This document shows, in pieces, positions 25,052 to 33,453 of a stretch of 64,000 nt of DNA. Source of the DNA: Microcaldota archaeon (GTDB taxonomy: Archaea; Micrarchaeota; Micrarchaeia; Micrarchaeales; Micrarchaeaceae). The notes under the pieces were generated by a model. That model searched no databases. It was not told where the DNA came from and saw nothing but the letters and a program-made list of their open reading frames with translations. The stretch is taken from positions 1 through 64,000 of the forward strand of contig JAJYYB010000005.1 in the NCBI GenBank assembly GCA_021801355.1. The letters run 5' to 3'. A program made the position numbers and the translations under genes. Each line of letters opens with the position of its first letter. Position 1 is the stretch's first letter.

Positions 25052-25813
25052 TTAGCCGGTAACCCTGTTACGCAGGGTCTCCATCTCTATATCTGTCAGC
25101 GCTGAAGGCATTATCATCAACGTTGGACCTATGCTGAAAACTATTGATTGCGCTTCTTTCAAAGTCGCATATCTTATCGCTTTGTCTGCGAGTGACACGT
25201 TGTGCAACAAAAGTATTTTGGTGTCACTGCTTATTATGCCCATTTTATATTCGCTTTCGGCTTGAAGGAGCGTAATTACTGCTTCGCCGGGCTGTAAAGA
25301 CGACCTTGTCTCGGCATCGTAGTCCAGCAGCAGCAGGCTGTGGAGCTTGCGCTTTGCGTTGCCTTCGATTATCTCGTAGAAAGAGACCGGCTTGTAATGC
25401 TCGCTCCACCTCGGTATGGTTATTATCTGGCCGAACCTGTAGAAGTCTAGGCCGCTCTCGCCTATCGCGGCTGAGAGTATTGATTGGGCGTGCACCACAG
25501 AGACGCTGACGCCCTGCTTCGCTGCCTCGTTTATTATTATCTTGTGTGTAGTCGCGACAAGTGGATCGCCCCCGACCAAAAGCGTTATGTCCTTGGCTTT
25601 CGCCCTGGCGACAAACTCCTTGGCCCCATCCTCAAGGTCGGCTCTCTTAAGCTCTGTCGGGGCCTTTCCAGTCTGCTCCTTTATGAATGAAAGAGTATCA
25701 TCGGGTATGAAGCTGGTGTAGCGTTCTAGATAAAGCTCCGTTTTGCCAAGCAGTTTTACGGCGCTTGAGGGTATATCGTTGCTACAAAGACCCAGACCGG
25801 CAAGGTAAAGCAT
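25052..25813 (-). CDS. dphB: Diphthine synthase
   Basis: 253 residues of the tetrapyrrole-methylase fold. Methylates the modified His of aEF2 on the way to diphthamide, using SAM. Seen: MLYLAGLGLC at the N-terminus, VGGDPLVATTH (SAM loop), VVHAQSILSAAIGESGLDFYRFG and ITIPRW. Lies 10 bases after radA and 11 before endA, so it is the middle gene of a three-gene operon. Confidence 0.93.
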   Translation of the reverse strand: MLYLAGLGLCSNDIPSSAVKLLGKTELYLERYTSFIPDDTLSFIKEQTGKAPTELKRADLEDGAKEFVARAKAKDITLLVGGDPLVATTHKIIINEAAKQGVSVSVVHAQSILSAAIGESGLDFYRFGQIITIPRWSEHYKPVSFYEIIEGNAKRKLHSLLLLDYDAETRSSLQPGEAVITLLQAESEYKMGIISSDTKILLLHNVSLADKAIRYATLKEAQSIVFSIGPTLMIMPSALTDIEMETLRNRVTG

Positions 25814-25823
25814 CCAACCAACA

Positions 25824-26774
25824 TTACTCTGAGATTCCTTCTGGTGTTATCTTTATGACGCATTCGCCTTCTGGTACGCTAGGGGAATCCACCAGCCTGA
25901 CTATGCGCTTCTCCTCCTTGCTCTTCCTGAGGTAGAGCCTTGTCGTAGCGGCATGGGCCAATACGTTGCCTCCTATTGGCGTTGTTGGATCACCGAAAAG
26001 TATGCCGGGATTGTCCATGACCTGGTTGGAGATGTAGACGGCCAGACTGAACTTGTCCGCAAGGGTCTGCAGCTTGTGGATGTGTACATTGAGCTTGCCC
26101 TGACGCTCGTTGAGCGCGCCCCTGCCTATGAACTCGGACCTGAACAGCGCCATGAGCGAATCGACTATGATAAGCTTCACGTTCTTCTCCTGTATGAGCT
26201 TGTCGGCCCTTTCAATCGTAAGGATCTGCTGGTCGGTGGTTATTGCGCGGACGACCATGATATTTTCGAGCACTTTTTTGGGATCAAGCCCCTTCGATCT
26301 TGCTATGCTATCTATCCTCTCCGGCCTGAATGTGCCCTCGGTGTCGACAAAAAGGACGGAGCCGTCCAGGCCTCCCTCCTTCTTGGGCAGCTGTACATCC
26401 ACCGCGAGCTGAAAACCTAGCTGGGACTTGCCGCTTGCGAACCTCCCGTAAGCCTCCGTTATCGCGTTGGTCTCCACGCCACCGCCTATCAGCTCGTCAA
26501 GGTCCTTTGAATTTGTGGTTATCTTGCCTATCTCCTTGCGCTTCTCGAATATGGCCTCTCCTGTCTCGTAAACAACTGTCGTTGACTCCTTCGCAGCGTC
26601 AATGGCCTTCTTGGCGTTGTCCACGCTTATGCCGGCCAGCTCCGACAGTTCGTGCGGCGCGGCCGTGGCTATCTTCTCTATTGAATCTATTCCTGCGGCC
26701 CTGAGCTTTTCTGCCGTAGTCTCCCCGATTCCTGGAAGGTCCTCCAAATCGTGGATGCCTTTCTCCTTTGCCAT
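25824..26774 (-). CDS. radA: DNA repair and recombination protein RadA
   Basis: 316-residue archaeal RecA/Rad51 homologue. N-terminal helix-hairpin-helix (LPGIGETTAEKLRAAGI, about 13-29), the polymerisation linker with VYETGEAIFEKRKE, Walker A GRFASGKSQ at 110-118, Walker B LIIVDSLMALFRSEF, and the L2-region QVMDNPG...GGNVLAHAATTRLYLRKS. Forms nucleoprotein filaments for strand exchange. First gene of radA-dphB-endA; an AT-rich promoter (TTATTTATTA) lies just upstream. Confidence 0.96.
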   Translation of the reverse strand: MAKEKGIHDLEDLPGIGETTAEKLRAAGIDSIEKIATAAPHELSELAGISVDNAKKAIDAAKESTTVVYETGEAIFEKRKEIGKITTNSKDLDELIGGGVETNAITEAYGRFASGKSQLGFQLAVDVQLPKKEGGLDGSVLFVDTEGTFRPERIDSIARSKGLDPKKVLENIMVVRAITTDQQILTIERADKLIQEKNVKLIIVDSLMALFRSEFIGRGALNERQGKLNVHIHKLQTLADKFSLAVYISNQVMDNPGILFGDPTTPIGGNVLAHAATTRLYLRKSKEEKRIVRLVDSPSVPEGECVIKITPEGISE

Positions 26775-26882
26775 TCTATCAGTTTTAGATTATGCATGAA
26801 TAGTAATAAATAAGTTTAATGCATGATAGTTGCTCAAAACGTATCTAACATGGAAGATAGTATAACGTCGTGATTTGCTCTT

Positions 26883-26960
26883 AAAAAGGATTAGTGCCAG
26901 CGTGCAGATGCACGCTGGCAAGGCGACCAGTTCTACGACCTTCCTACAGTAGAGAACCTG
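26883..26960 (-). ncRNA. Candidate structured small RNA (three hairpins and T-run)
   Basis: Read on the minus strand, three adjacent inverted repeats follow one another: TACAG/CTGTA (26945-26962), AAGGTCG/CGCCTT with one bulge (26920-26942), and a perfect 10-bp stem GCCAGCGTGC/GCACGCTGGC with a 4-base loop (26896-26919). A TTTTT run follows at 26883-26887, and TATA-like TATTTAA lies at about 26974-26981. No protein frame explains them. Not a recognised C/D, H/ACA, SRP or RNase P RNA. Strand and ends are inferred. Confidence 0.45.
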
Positions 26961-27026
26961 TAATATTATTACTGTTAAATACCTTTTTAAATGTTTGTTA
27001 ATAGCGGAATAATTTCGTAAAAATGG

Positions 27027-27755
27027 ATGTGTAAATTGGCTTTTCTGACATTAAATAGGAACGGTCTTGCAGTGTCCTTAGTCATGGCACTTGCGCTGCT
27101 GCTGCTCGGCGGCGCTGGCCTGGGGCTGTTCTTCGTGCTTCTGATGGTCTACTTCCTTGCGCTTTCAGCCATAGTCACTTGGACAGGGATAGCAAGGAAA
27201 AAGGCCCTCAAGCTATATCAGTATGATAGGGGAGTCAGCAACGTGATAGCCAATGGAGCCTGCCCTATCATAATGGCAGCAGTATTCTTCTTTATGGAAA
27301 GCAGCGCAGTAGCGCCGGGCCTGGCCTTCTTCGCTGTGCTAGGCTTCATGGGCAGCGTCGCTGCGATAACCGCAGACAAGTTCAGCAGCGAGCTTGGAGT
27401 TTTGGATGGCATGCCAAGGCTCATATTCACTCTAAGGAAGGTGAGGAGAGGGGTCTCTGGAGGCGTCACATCATTAGGCCTAGGCGCAGGACTGCTCGGC
27501 TCAGCACTTATAGCGGCCGGGGCGTTCGCTGTAGGGGGACAACTTGCTTCGTTGGAGGGCGCGCAAGCCTTCAACGTAGTAGCAGTCTTCATCAGCATAG
27601 TTATCGCTGGCTTCGTAGGCACGGTAGTGGACTCAATGCTCGGCTACTACGAAGAGAGGGGCTTGGGCAACAAGTTCACCTCCAATTTCATATGCAGCCT
27701 ATGCGGCGCGGCTATCAGCATCCCGTTGCTCCTCGCGCTCGGCGGAATGCACTGA
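27027..27755 (+). CDS. DUF92 family membrane protein
   Basis: 242 residues, about seven membrane helices. DUF92 marks: a YDRGVSNVIANGACP segment after TM2-3, AAITADKFSSELGVLDGMPR and VRRGVSGGVTSLGLGAGLLGS. Plant members (VTE6) are phytyl-phosphate kinases; archaeal members are thought to act on polyprenyl phosphates but are not well studied. Its ATG at 27027 overlaps a decoy ATG-stop mini-frame. TATA-like CTTTTTAAATG lies about 35 bases upstream. Confidence 0.85.
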   Translation: MCKLAFLTLNRNGLAVSLVMALALLLLGGAGLGLFFVLLMVYFLALSAIVTWTGIARKKALKLYQYDRGVSNVIANGACPIIMAAVFFFMESSAVAPGLAFFAVLGFMGSVAAITADKFSSELGVLDGMPRLIFTLRKVRRGVSGGVTSLGLGAGLLGSALIAAGAFAVGGQLASLEGAQAFNVVAVFISIVIAGFVGTVVDSMLGYYEERGLGNKFTSNFICSLCGAAISIPLLLALGGMH

Positions 27756-27837
27756 ATTACGAATAAATCTCCGCCTGGCATATAGGTTTAAATATTGAAA
27801 ATCCCAAATTATACTTGTTCTTTTCATCGGTCGTAAA

Positions 27838-28737
27838 ATGCCAAACAAGAAAGTGCAGAGGAAAGTAGCAAAAAGTGGGATGAAGGCAGGCGCCAAGAGC
27901 GGTGCACCTAGCCGCAAACAAAATATCAAGAAAATCGCTAAAACCAATAAGTTAAAGGCCAAGCCCAAGGCGGAGGATGTAGTGGCGAAGGGGGCACTAA
28001 AGCATAATCCGGTAAAGGCCCTCAAGCCGCAGAAACAGCCCAAAATGCAGGCAACACCATCAGAGAAGGAGGGACCGATGGTGCCCGAGATAAAAGCCGC
28101 GAAGGATATAAACAAGCTTTTGAGCTCTGACCTAACCGGATACGAGATGGCAAAGGGCAAGAAGCTAAAGAACATGAACATAACAAGGCCAGAGACTGCG
28201 AAAAAAGCGATAAACATGCTGCTGAACAACGAACAGATTATAGATTACCTGAAGAAGAACGTGAGCAGGGTCGCGCCCGATGTAATAAGCATGCTAAGCA
28301 CGCCGAGGACCGATGAGTACATAGCTATAGAGCTCAATCTGAAGATAAATGCCATACGCAGGATACTCAATATACTGCAGGGTTATGGCGTGACAAATTA
28401 TTACGTGGCTAAGAACACCAATGGATGGCTATCGTTTGCTTGGTTCATAAACGTAGAGAAACTGGGCCCATTCTTGGAATACGTCAATGGGGTAGGGGCC
28501 AATAAGTCCATAATAAACGAGGATTGCAACGACTACTTCATATGCAGGAAGGATTACGAAAACGATAGGCTCATATTCACCTTCGATTCCGCTTTCGAGA
28601 CAGGATTCAAGTGTTCATGCGGTGCGACACTTGAGAGGATAAGCAAGCGCGAGGCAGAAACCTTGATGAAGTCAAGTGCGCCTACGATGGAGGACAACCA
28701 GGACTATACGGCCGCATCGGCCGACTCCGGCGAGTAA
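27838..28737 (+). CDS. tfe: Transcription factor E (TFE-alpha) with degraded zinc ribbon
   Basis: 299 residues. Residues 1-80 are a Lys/Ala/Pro-rich basic extension not found in typical TFE. The winged helix is at about 130-215 (DEYIAIELNLKINAIRRILNILQGYG ... GWLSFAWFIN), the part that binds RNA polymerase clamp and aids promoter opening. In the zinc-ribbon region only DYFICRKD and FKCSCGATL remain: the second Cys of the first CxxC is Asp, and the second pair is CxC. A distant Cys230 could compensate. TATA box TTTAAATA lies about 45 bases upstream. Confidence 0.85.
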   Translation: MPNKKVQRKVAKSGMKAGAKSGAPSRKQNIKKIAKTNKLKAKPKAEDVVAKGALKHNPVKALKPQKQPKMQATPSEKEGPMVPEIKAAKDINKLLSSDLTGYEMAKGKKLKNMNITRPETAKKAINMLLNNEQIIDYLKKNVSRVAPDVISMLSTPRTDEYIAIELNLKINAIRRILNILQGYGVTNYYVAKNTNGWLSFAWFINVEKLGPFLEYVNGVGANKSIINEDCNDYFICRKDYENDRLIFTFDSAFETGFKCSCGATLERISKREAETLMKSSAPTMEDNQDYTAASADSGE

Positions 28738-28774
28738 TCCGCGTTTACACAATCCGTTTACGTCATCGGCAAAA

Positions 28775-28785
28775 ATATTTATAAG
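28775..28785 (+). promoter_or_regulatory. TATA box of initiator tRNA gene
   Basis: ATATTTATAAG centred about 30 bases before the tRNA 5' end at 28810, the standard archaeal distance. Confidence 0.6.
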
Positions 28786-28809
28786 CTAGCGCAATAGCAT
28801 TACATACAA

Positions 28810-28884
28810 AGCGAGGTAGGGTAGTCTGGAGTGCCCGTCGGGCTCATAACCCGAAGATCGATGGTTCAAATCCATTCCTCGCTA
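28810..28884 (+). tRNA. Initiator tRNA-Met(CAU)
   Basis: AGCGAGG pairs with CCTCGCT, giving the A1-U72 pair typical of archaeal initiators. The anticodon stem has the three G-C pairs (CGGG/CCCG) used in initiators, around loop CTCATAA. The T arm is GATGG-TTCAAAT-CCATT. 75 nt, no intron, discriminator A, CCA not encoded. Confidence 0.95.
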
Positions 28885-29032
28885 TGATGCTACATACACC
28901 CCACACTTCCACTAATCGGCTTGTTATATTATATATGCCATATAATAGAAAGCTATTTTATAATTTAATAAGCAAAAATTTTTCGAGGAAAGAGAATAAT
29001 ACCGGAACTGCGGGGTATAGCACGGTGATGGA

Positions 29033-29530
29033 ATGACCGACACGATCACATACGACCTTCTATGGCAGATACTCCAACGGGAGAAGCAGACAAACGAGAT
29101 TCAAATCGTGCCCAAAACGTTCTACAGGGAAATCGCAGACATGATAAAAACTCTTGAAAAAGACAAAACCGAAGATGCAGGGCAGACTAAAGCGAATGCG
29201 GTGAAGCTATCAAACGATCTTTACGAAAGAAGGAAGCAGAAGATACTGGTTTATGTGGCTTACGGCAGGGCGTTGCCCCAACAGCTCCCACAGGAAGAAG
29301 CCAACTTCTACAACAAGATAGCAGATAGCTTTAAGGCAAATCAGTTCACATATTACCTGTCCAATGAAAGCAGGAAGGCGATGCTCGAATCACTTTACGA
29401 CATCCCCGAGATGCTGCTGCCGTCAGGCAACAAGATAGGCCCCCTAACAAAGGCGCAGACTGTCTCCGTTGAAAGCAGCGAAGATGCAATATTTCTGGTT
29501 AACAATGCATTGTGCAAAAAAATAGGTTGA
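29033..29530 (+). CDS. GINS complex subunit (Gins51/15-like)
   Basis: 165 residues. The N-terminal helical half (TYDLLWQILQREKQTNEIQ, then FYREIADMIKTLEKD) matches the A domain of archaeal GINS, part of the CMG replicative helicase with MCM and a Cdc45/RecJ-like protein. The C-terminal 40 residues look like a reduced B domain. It is directly upstream of eL42-aIF2alpha, a place where GINS genes are often found in archaea. Shorter than most Gins51 proteins. Confidence 0.6.
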   Translation: MTDTITYDLLWQILQREKQTNEIQIVPKTFYREIADMIKTLEKDKTEDAGQTKANAVKLSNDLYERRKQKILVYVAYGRALPQQLPQEEANFYNKIADSFKANQFTYYLSNESRKAMLESLYDIPEMLLPSGNKIGPLTKAQTVSVESSEDAIFLVNNALCKKIG

Positions 29531-29534
29531 TGAA

Positions 29535-29819
29535 ATGAAGATATCAAAGGAGATTCGCGTGTTCTGCCCTAAATGCAACAAGCACACGGTACACAAGGTG
29601 AGGATATACTCAAAAAAGCAGGAGAGCGGCCTCAATATAGGCAACAGGAGGCGCGCCAGGAAGCTCAAGGGCTATATCGGAAAGGTAAAGGGGGCCGCCA
29701 CAAGCAAGAAGACCGGCAAGCACCAGAAGGCGATGCTCGAATGCGCGGAGTGCGGCTACGTGATCGAACGCGTGCTCGGTACAAGGACAAAGAAGAAGCT
29801 TGAGATAAAGACAGGGTGA
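29535..29819 (+). CDS. rpl44e: Ribosomal protein eL42 (L44e)
   Basis: 94-residue zinc-ribbon protein at the 50S E site. Two CxxC pairs: CPKCNKHTVHKV near residue 11-14 and CAECGY near 72-75. The basic middle (NRRRARKLKGYIGKVKG) and the TGKHQKAML segment are typical. The gene for eS27, which usually follows, is missing; aIF2alpha starts in the stop codon (GTGA). Confidence 0.95.
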   Translation: MKISKEIRVFCPKCNKHTVHKVRIYSKKQESGLNIGNRRRARKLKGYIGKVKGAATSKKTGKHQKAMLECAECGYVIERVLGTRTKKKLEIKTG

Positions 29820-30625
29820 GATTCATTCCTTCTGAAACTAAAAGGATTCCCAACATAGGCGAGCTTGTAATAGCCAACATATCGAAGATAGCGCAGTTCG
29901 GGGCTTACTGCAGGCTGCCCGAGTACAACGACATTGAAGTTTTCCTGCCTATAAGGGAGGTCTCATCAGGCTGGATAAAAAACATCCATGAGTTCATACA
30001 CGAGGGGCAGAAAGTAGTGTGCAAGGTCGTGTACTACGATAGGGAGAGGGGCTCGATAGACGTATCACTCAAGAAAGTAACTGCGAAGGAGTCAAAGGAT
30101 AAAATCGGCAGCTACAATCTTGAAAAAAGGCTCGATGCCCTGTTCACGCAGGCACTTAAGGTCAGCAAGGTGCCTGGCACGAGGGAGGCTTTTGAGGATA
30201 AGTTGCTTTCCGAGTTCGGCAGCTATACCAACATGATGCGCAACCTTATAGACGGGACGGAAGCCGGAGAGAAAAGCGCCCTGCCGAAGAAGCTCAGGAG
30301 CACGCTTGTGAAGCTATACGAAGCCAATAAGCCTGAGAAGAAGTTCATAGTATCATACATAATGACGCTCTCATCCTACAATACCCGGTCCGGCGTGCAG
30401 GAGCTCAGGGAGATACTCACCGCGGTCAAGGAGAAGGGCGTCGACGTAAGGTACATAAGCGCTCCCAGGTACAGGCTAGTATCGCAGGGCGACAACTACA
30501 ATCAGGCTGAGATAAAAATCAAGGACGCGATGGCAATAGCACAATCCAAGATGAAGAAGGGCGTGGTAGCGATAGAGAAGGAGAAGATAGCAAAGAAGAA
30601 GGAGAGCGTGATAGAGTCGCTATGA
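29816..30625 (+). CDS. Translation initiation factor aIF2 subunit alpha
   Basis: 269 residues; one of three subunits that deliver initiator Met-tRNA to the 30S subunit. An N-terminal S1/OB domain (IGELVIANISKIAQFGAYCRLPEYNDIEVFLP) is followed by the helical domain and the C-terminal alpha-beta domain (DVRYISAPRYRLVSQGDNY). Starts with GTG overlapping the eL42 TGA. The usual neighbour nop10 does not follow; PAC2 does. Confidence 0.93.
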   Translation: MRFIPSETKRIPNIGELVIANISKIAQFGAYCRLPEYNDIEVFLPIREVSSGWIKNIHEFIHEGQKVVCKVVYYDRERGSIDVSLKKVTAKESKDKIGSYNLEKRLDALFTQALKVSKVPGTREAFEDKLLSEFGSYTNMMRNLIDGTEAGEKSALPKKLRSTLVKLYEANKPEKKFIVSYIMTLSSYNTRSGVQELREILTAVKEKGVDVRYISAPRYRLVSQGDNYNQAEIKIKDAMAIAQSKMKKGVVAIEKEKIAKKKESVIESL

Positions 30626-30644
30626 TACATCGAGCAGGGTAATC

Positions 30645-31433
30645 ATGATGCAGAAAACAACCATAATATTCAACAAGAAAGTGAAACTGAACAAGCCCAT
30701 ACTCATCGTAGGCCTTCCAGGCATAGGCAGCGTCGGCAAGCTGGTATCAGGTCATCTGATAAAGGAGTTCAAGGCCAAGCGCATTGCAACCCTATACTCG
30801 CCGCATTTCCCGCATCAGGTAGTGATGCGCAAGAACGGCAGCATAAGACTGGTCAGCAACAGATTCTACCTGATGAAATCACAGAAAGCAGGCGGCAATG
30901 ACATAGTACTGCTTACCGGAGACGTCCAGGCGGTTACGCCGGAGGGCCAGTACGAGGTTAACAGTTCCATAGTGGACTTCTTCGTCGACACGCTCAAGGG
31001 CGATTTCATATACACTATAGGCGGCTACAGCATAGGCGAAGGCATCGTGGCAAAGCCAAGGGTCTTCGCCAATGTGACAAGGACCGAAGTTATATCAGAA
31101 TTCAAGGGCCATGACATAATTTTCGGCAAATCCAGGGGCCTGATATGGGGGTCTGCCGGTCTCATACTGGCTTTTGCAAAGATTAGGAAAATAGATGGCA
31201 TATGCATAATGGGTGAGACAAGCTTCCTTGAGGTAGACGCCTCAGCGGCGAAGGCGGTACTATCGGTAATGGCGAAGAAGCTCAACCTAAAGATAGACAT
31301 GACGAGCATGGACGCCAAGATAACAAAGGCCGCGAGCGCGCTGCACGCTCTGGAGCGCCAGATGGCCACGGGTTACGCGCCTCCTGGGCATGAAGGGGAG
31401 GGCAATGAGTCAAAGCCCAGCTACATAAGGTAA
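30645..31433 (+). CDS. PAC2-family proteasome assembly chaperone-like protein
   Basis: 262 residues, PAC2 family. LNKPILIVGLPGIGSVGKLVSGHLIKEFKAK at the N-terminus is characteristic, as is the FIYTIGGYSIGEG region. Archaeal PbaA/PbaB-type members bind the proteasome core C-termini or act in its assembly. It sits 19 bases after aIF2alpha, a conserved archaeal pairing. Ends with a Gly/Glu-rich tail. Confidence 0.85.
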   Translation: MMQKTTIIFNKKVKLNKPILIVGLPGIGSVGKLVSGHLIKEFKAKRIATLYSPHFPHQVVMRKNGSIRLVSNRFYLMKSQKAGGNDIVLLTGDVQAVTPEGQYEVNSSIVDFFVDTLKGDFIYTIGGYSIGEGIVAKPRVFANVTRTEVISEFKGHDIIFGKSRGLIWGSAGLILAFAKIRKIDGICIMGETSFLEVDASAAKAVLSVMAKKLNLKIDMTSMDAKITKAASALHALERQMATGYAPPGHEGEGNESKPSYIR

Positions 31434-31537
31434 ATAAGGGATGTAAAATTTACCAGGCCCACGTTACCACTTTACTTGGCGCGCCATCAAGACATGCACA
31501 ACAATTAAAGCAATTCGCTAGAATTATTATCGTTTGA

Positions 31538-31610
31538 GCGGGTGTAGTCTAGCCTGGTAGGACACGGCCTTCCCAAGGCTGTAACCCGGGTTCAAATCCC
31601 GGTACCCGCA
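31538..31610 (+). tRNA. tRNA-Gly(CCC)
   Basis: GCGGGTG pairs with TACCCGC; anticodon loop TTCCCAA gives CCC; T arm CCGGG-TTCAAAT-CCCGG; discriminator A. 73 nt, no intron, no encoded CCA. AT-rich promoter sequence (ATTAAAG, GAATTATTAT) lies just upstream. Confidence 0.93.
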
Positions 31611-31662
31611 CTTAAAGCGCGATAAAAATGTCAGGTATAATAAACATCCTGGCGTAATATTC

Positions 31663-32136
31663 ATGAGTGATCTAATGGTAGAAGTTGGTGAAAAGATCCC
31701 AAGCGTTACATTGAACGACACAGAAATGAAGTCGGTCAGCCTCCCTGCTGATATAAAAGGGAAGACAGTGCTGGCATTTTTCCCTGGTGCATTCACAGGA
31801 GTATGCACGAAGGAGATGTGCACATTCAGGGATGACATGTCAAAGCTGAGCGCGATAAAAGCCAACGTAATGGCAATAAGCGTTGACAGTCCTTTCGCAA
31901 ACAAGGGGTTCAAGGAGCATAACAAGCTCACTTTCACGGTACTGAGCGACTACAACAGAGTCGCAGTCACGGCGTTCAAGATAGAGCTCAATGATTTTGC
32001 AGGGCTCAAGGGCTATGTAGCGGCCAAGAGGTCAGTGTTCATAGTGGACGTAAGCGGGGTTGTCAAGTACAAATGGGTGTCAGACGATCCGCGCGTTGAG
32101 CCTAACTACAACGAGGTAGAGGCCGCCCTCGCATGA
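31663..32136 (+). CDS. Peroxiredoxin (Bcp/PrxQ-like)
   Basis: 157-residue thioredoxin-fold peroxidase. The active site PGAFTGVCTKEMC places the peroxidatic Cys at 48 and a likely resolving Cys at 53, the spacing of Bcp/PrxQ atypical 2-Cys enzymes. Catalytic Arg is in the later KRSVFIVD region. Removes peroxides, fitting an aerobic, iron- and heme-containing cell. Single gene. Confidence 0.92.
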   Translation: MSDLMVEVGEKIPSVTLNDTEMKSVSLPADIKGKTVLAFFPGAFTGVCTKEMCTFRDDMSKLSAIKANVMAISVDSPFANKGFKEHNKLTFTVLSDYNRVAVTAFKIELNDFAGLKGYVAAKRSVFIVDVSGVVKYKWVSDDPRVEPNYNEVEAALA

Positions 32137-32228
32137 TTTGGCAAGCATAAGAAATAACTTAGTCTTTTTTACCGCGAAGATTACAAGGATGAAAAACGTT
32201 TTCCTGATAAATTTCTGCCGGTTTTGAT

Positions 32229-33176
32229 ATGATTACTAACAAGGAACTGCTCAAGAAGGCCGTGAAGGACATAAAGCTTAAGAAAGGAATGAGCGTTTCA
32301 GAGCTGATAAGCTCAATGGGCTCTATAGGGGGCTTTTCGGCGCAGCACATGGTAGACGGCATAAAGATAACGAAGGACATGGTAGCAGACAAAGACTCAT
32401 TCAACTTCCTTTCTTTCCCTGCTGACATCGTGTCCACGGGCGTTCGCGGCGTGCTTGCTTCTGCTGTGAAATATTTCGATGCGATAATAACAACCGGCGG
32501 GACGCTTGACCACGATCTCGCACGTTCTTTCGGCGGCAAATACAGCCTTGGGAGCTTCCAGGCCGACGATGCAAAGCTGCACAGCATGGGCATTTACAGG
32601 CTAGGTAACGTCTTCATAGAAAACAAGGAGTATGGTCTCAAGGTAGAAGATGAGTTCACAAGGATAATGAATGACATATACACATCCAAGGGCTACAAGA
32701 AGGAGTACAGTGCCAGCGAGCTGATATCAGAATTCGGGAAGCGGATGACTGATCCTGGTTCCATAATTAGGCAGGCATACCTAAACAAGGTGCCGATATT
32801 CAATCCAGGCATACTGGATGGCGCTTTCGGAACCCAGCTCACGATATTCTCACAGAATCACGACTTCAAGCTCAACCTTATAAGGGACGAGCTGGCTCTA
32901 AGCAATATATCTTTCGACAACAAGGTCACCGGCGCCTTCATGGTGGGCGGCGGAATAAGCAAGCACCACGTCATATGGTGGAACCAGTTCAAGGGCGGCC
33001 TTGATTACGCCGTCTACATAACTACTGCAACGCAGTATGATGGCAGCCTTTCTGGTGCCAGGCTTACCGAGGCCGTGTCATGGGGCAAGATAAAGGAGAA
33101 GGCGAAGTACGTCACCATAGACGGCGATGCCACTATAATAATGCCGCTTATGTTCTCCGCGCTGGACATGATATGA
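32229..33176 (+). CDS. dys: Deoxyhypusine synthase
   Basis: 315 residues. Transfers the aminobutyl group of spermidine to a Lys of aIF5A. FPADIVSTGVRGVLASAVKYFDAIITTGGTLDHD-type NAD site early, and the catalytic Lys in GGGISKHHVIWWNQFKGG near residue 240. DGSLSGARLTEAVSWGKI at the C-terminus is conserved. Single gene; aIF5A is not in this window. Confidence 0.95.
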   Translation: MITNKELLKKAVKDIKLKKGMSVSELISSMGSIGGFSAQHMVDGIKITKDMVADKDSFNFLSFPADIVSTGVRGVLASAVKYFDAIITTGGTLDHDLARSFGGKYSLGSFQADDAKLHSMGIYRLGNVFIENKEYGLKVEDEFTRIMNDIYTSKGYKKEYSASELISEFGKRMTDPGSIIRQAYLNKVPIFNPGILDGAFGTQLTIFSQNHDFKLNLIRDELALSNISFDNKVTGAFMVGGGISKHHVIWWNQFKGGLDYAVYITTATQYDGSLSGARLTEAVSWGKIKEKAKYVTIDGDATIIMPLMFSALDMI

Positions 33177-33327
33177 TGCGCGCTGTAGAAAACCGATTGT
33201 AAGTCAATCTTTTCAATGGCGCAGTGAGCGTAGTCAGGTATCAACAATTTCCATCCCTCATGGAATCTAGTTTCCATACCCCATCTATGTTGTTACTAGC
33301 ATTTTTACAGAGCCAGCAACTATCAAC

Positions 33328-33352
33328 TTTTATACTGACCCACTTAAATATG
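33328..33352 (+). promoter_or_regulatory. Promoter of the heme operon
   Basis: CTTTTATAC (33328-33336) and ACTTAAATATG (33342-33352) are two TATA-like elements before hemE. A small inverted repeat ATGGAA/TTCCAT (about 33257-33273) lies upstream. The remaining bases of 33177-33453 show no gene. The leader to hemE would be 45-95 bases long. Confidence 0.4.
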
Positions 33353-33453
33353 AAGTAAATTACATAGATGATTTGCTGCGCAGCTAGCACTATTACGATG
33401 TTTTGCGTACATCAAGCATGGTGCATCCTCACTCATGCGCTGCTCATGATGTA

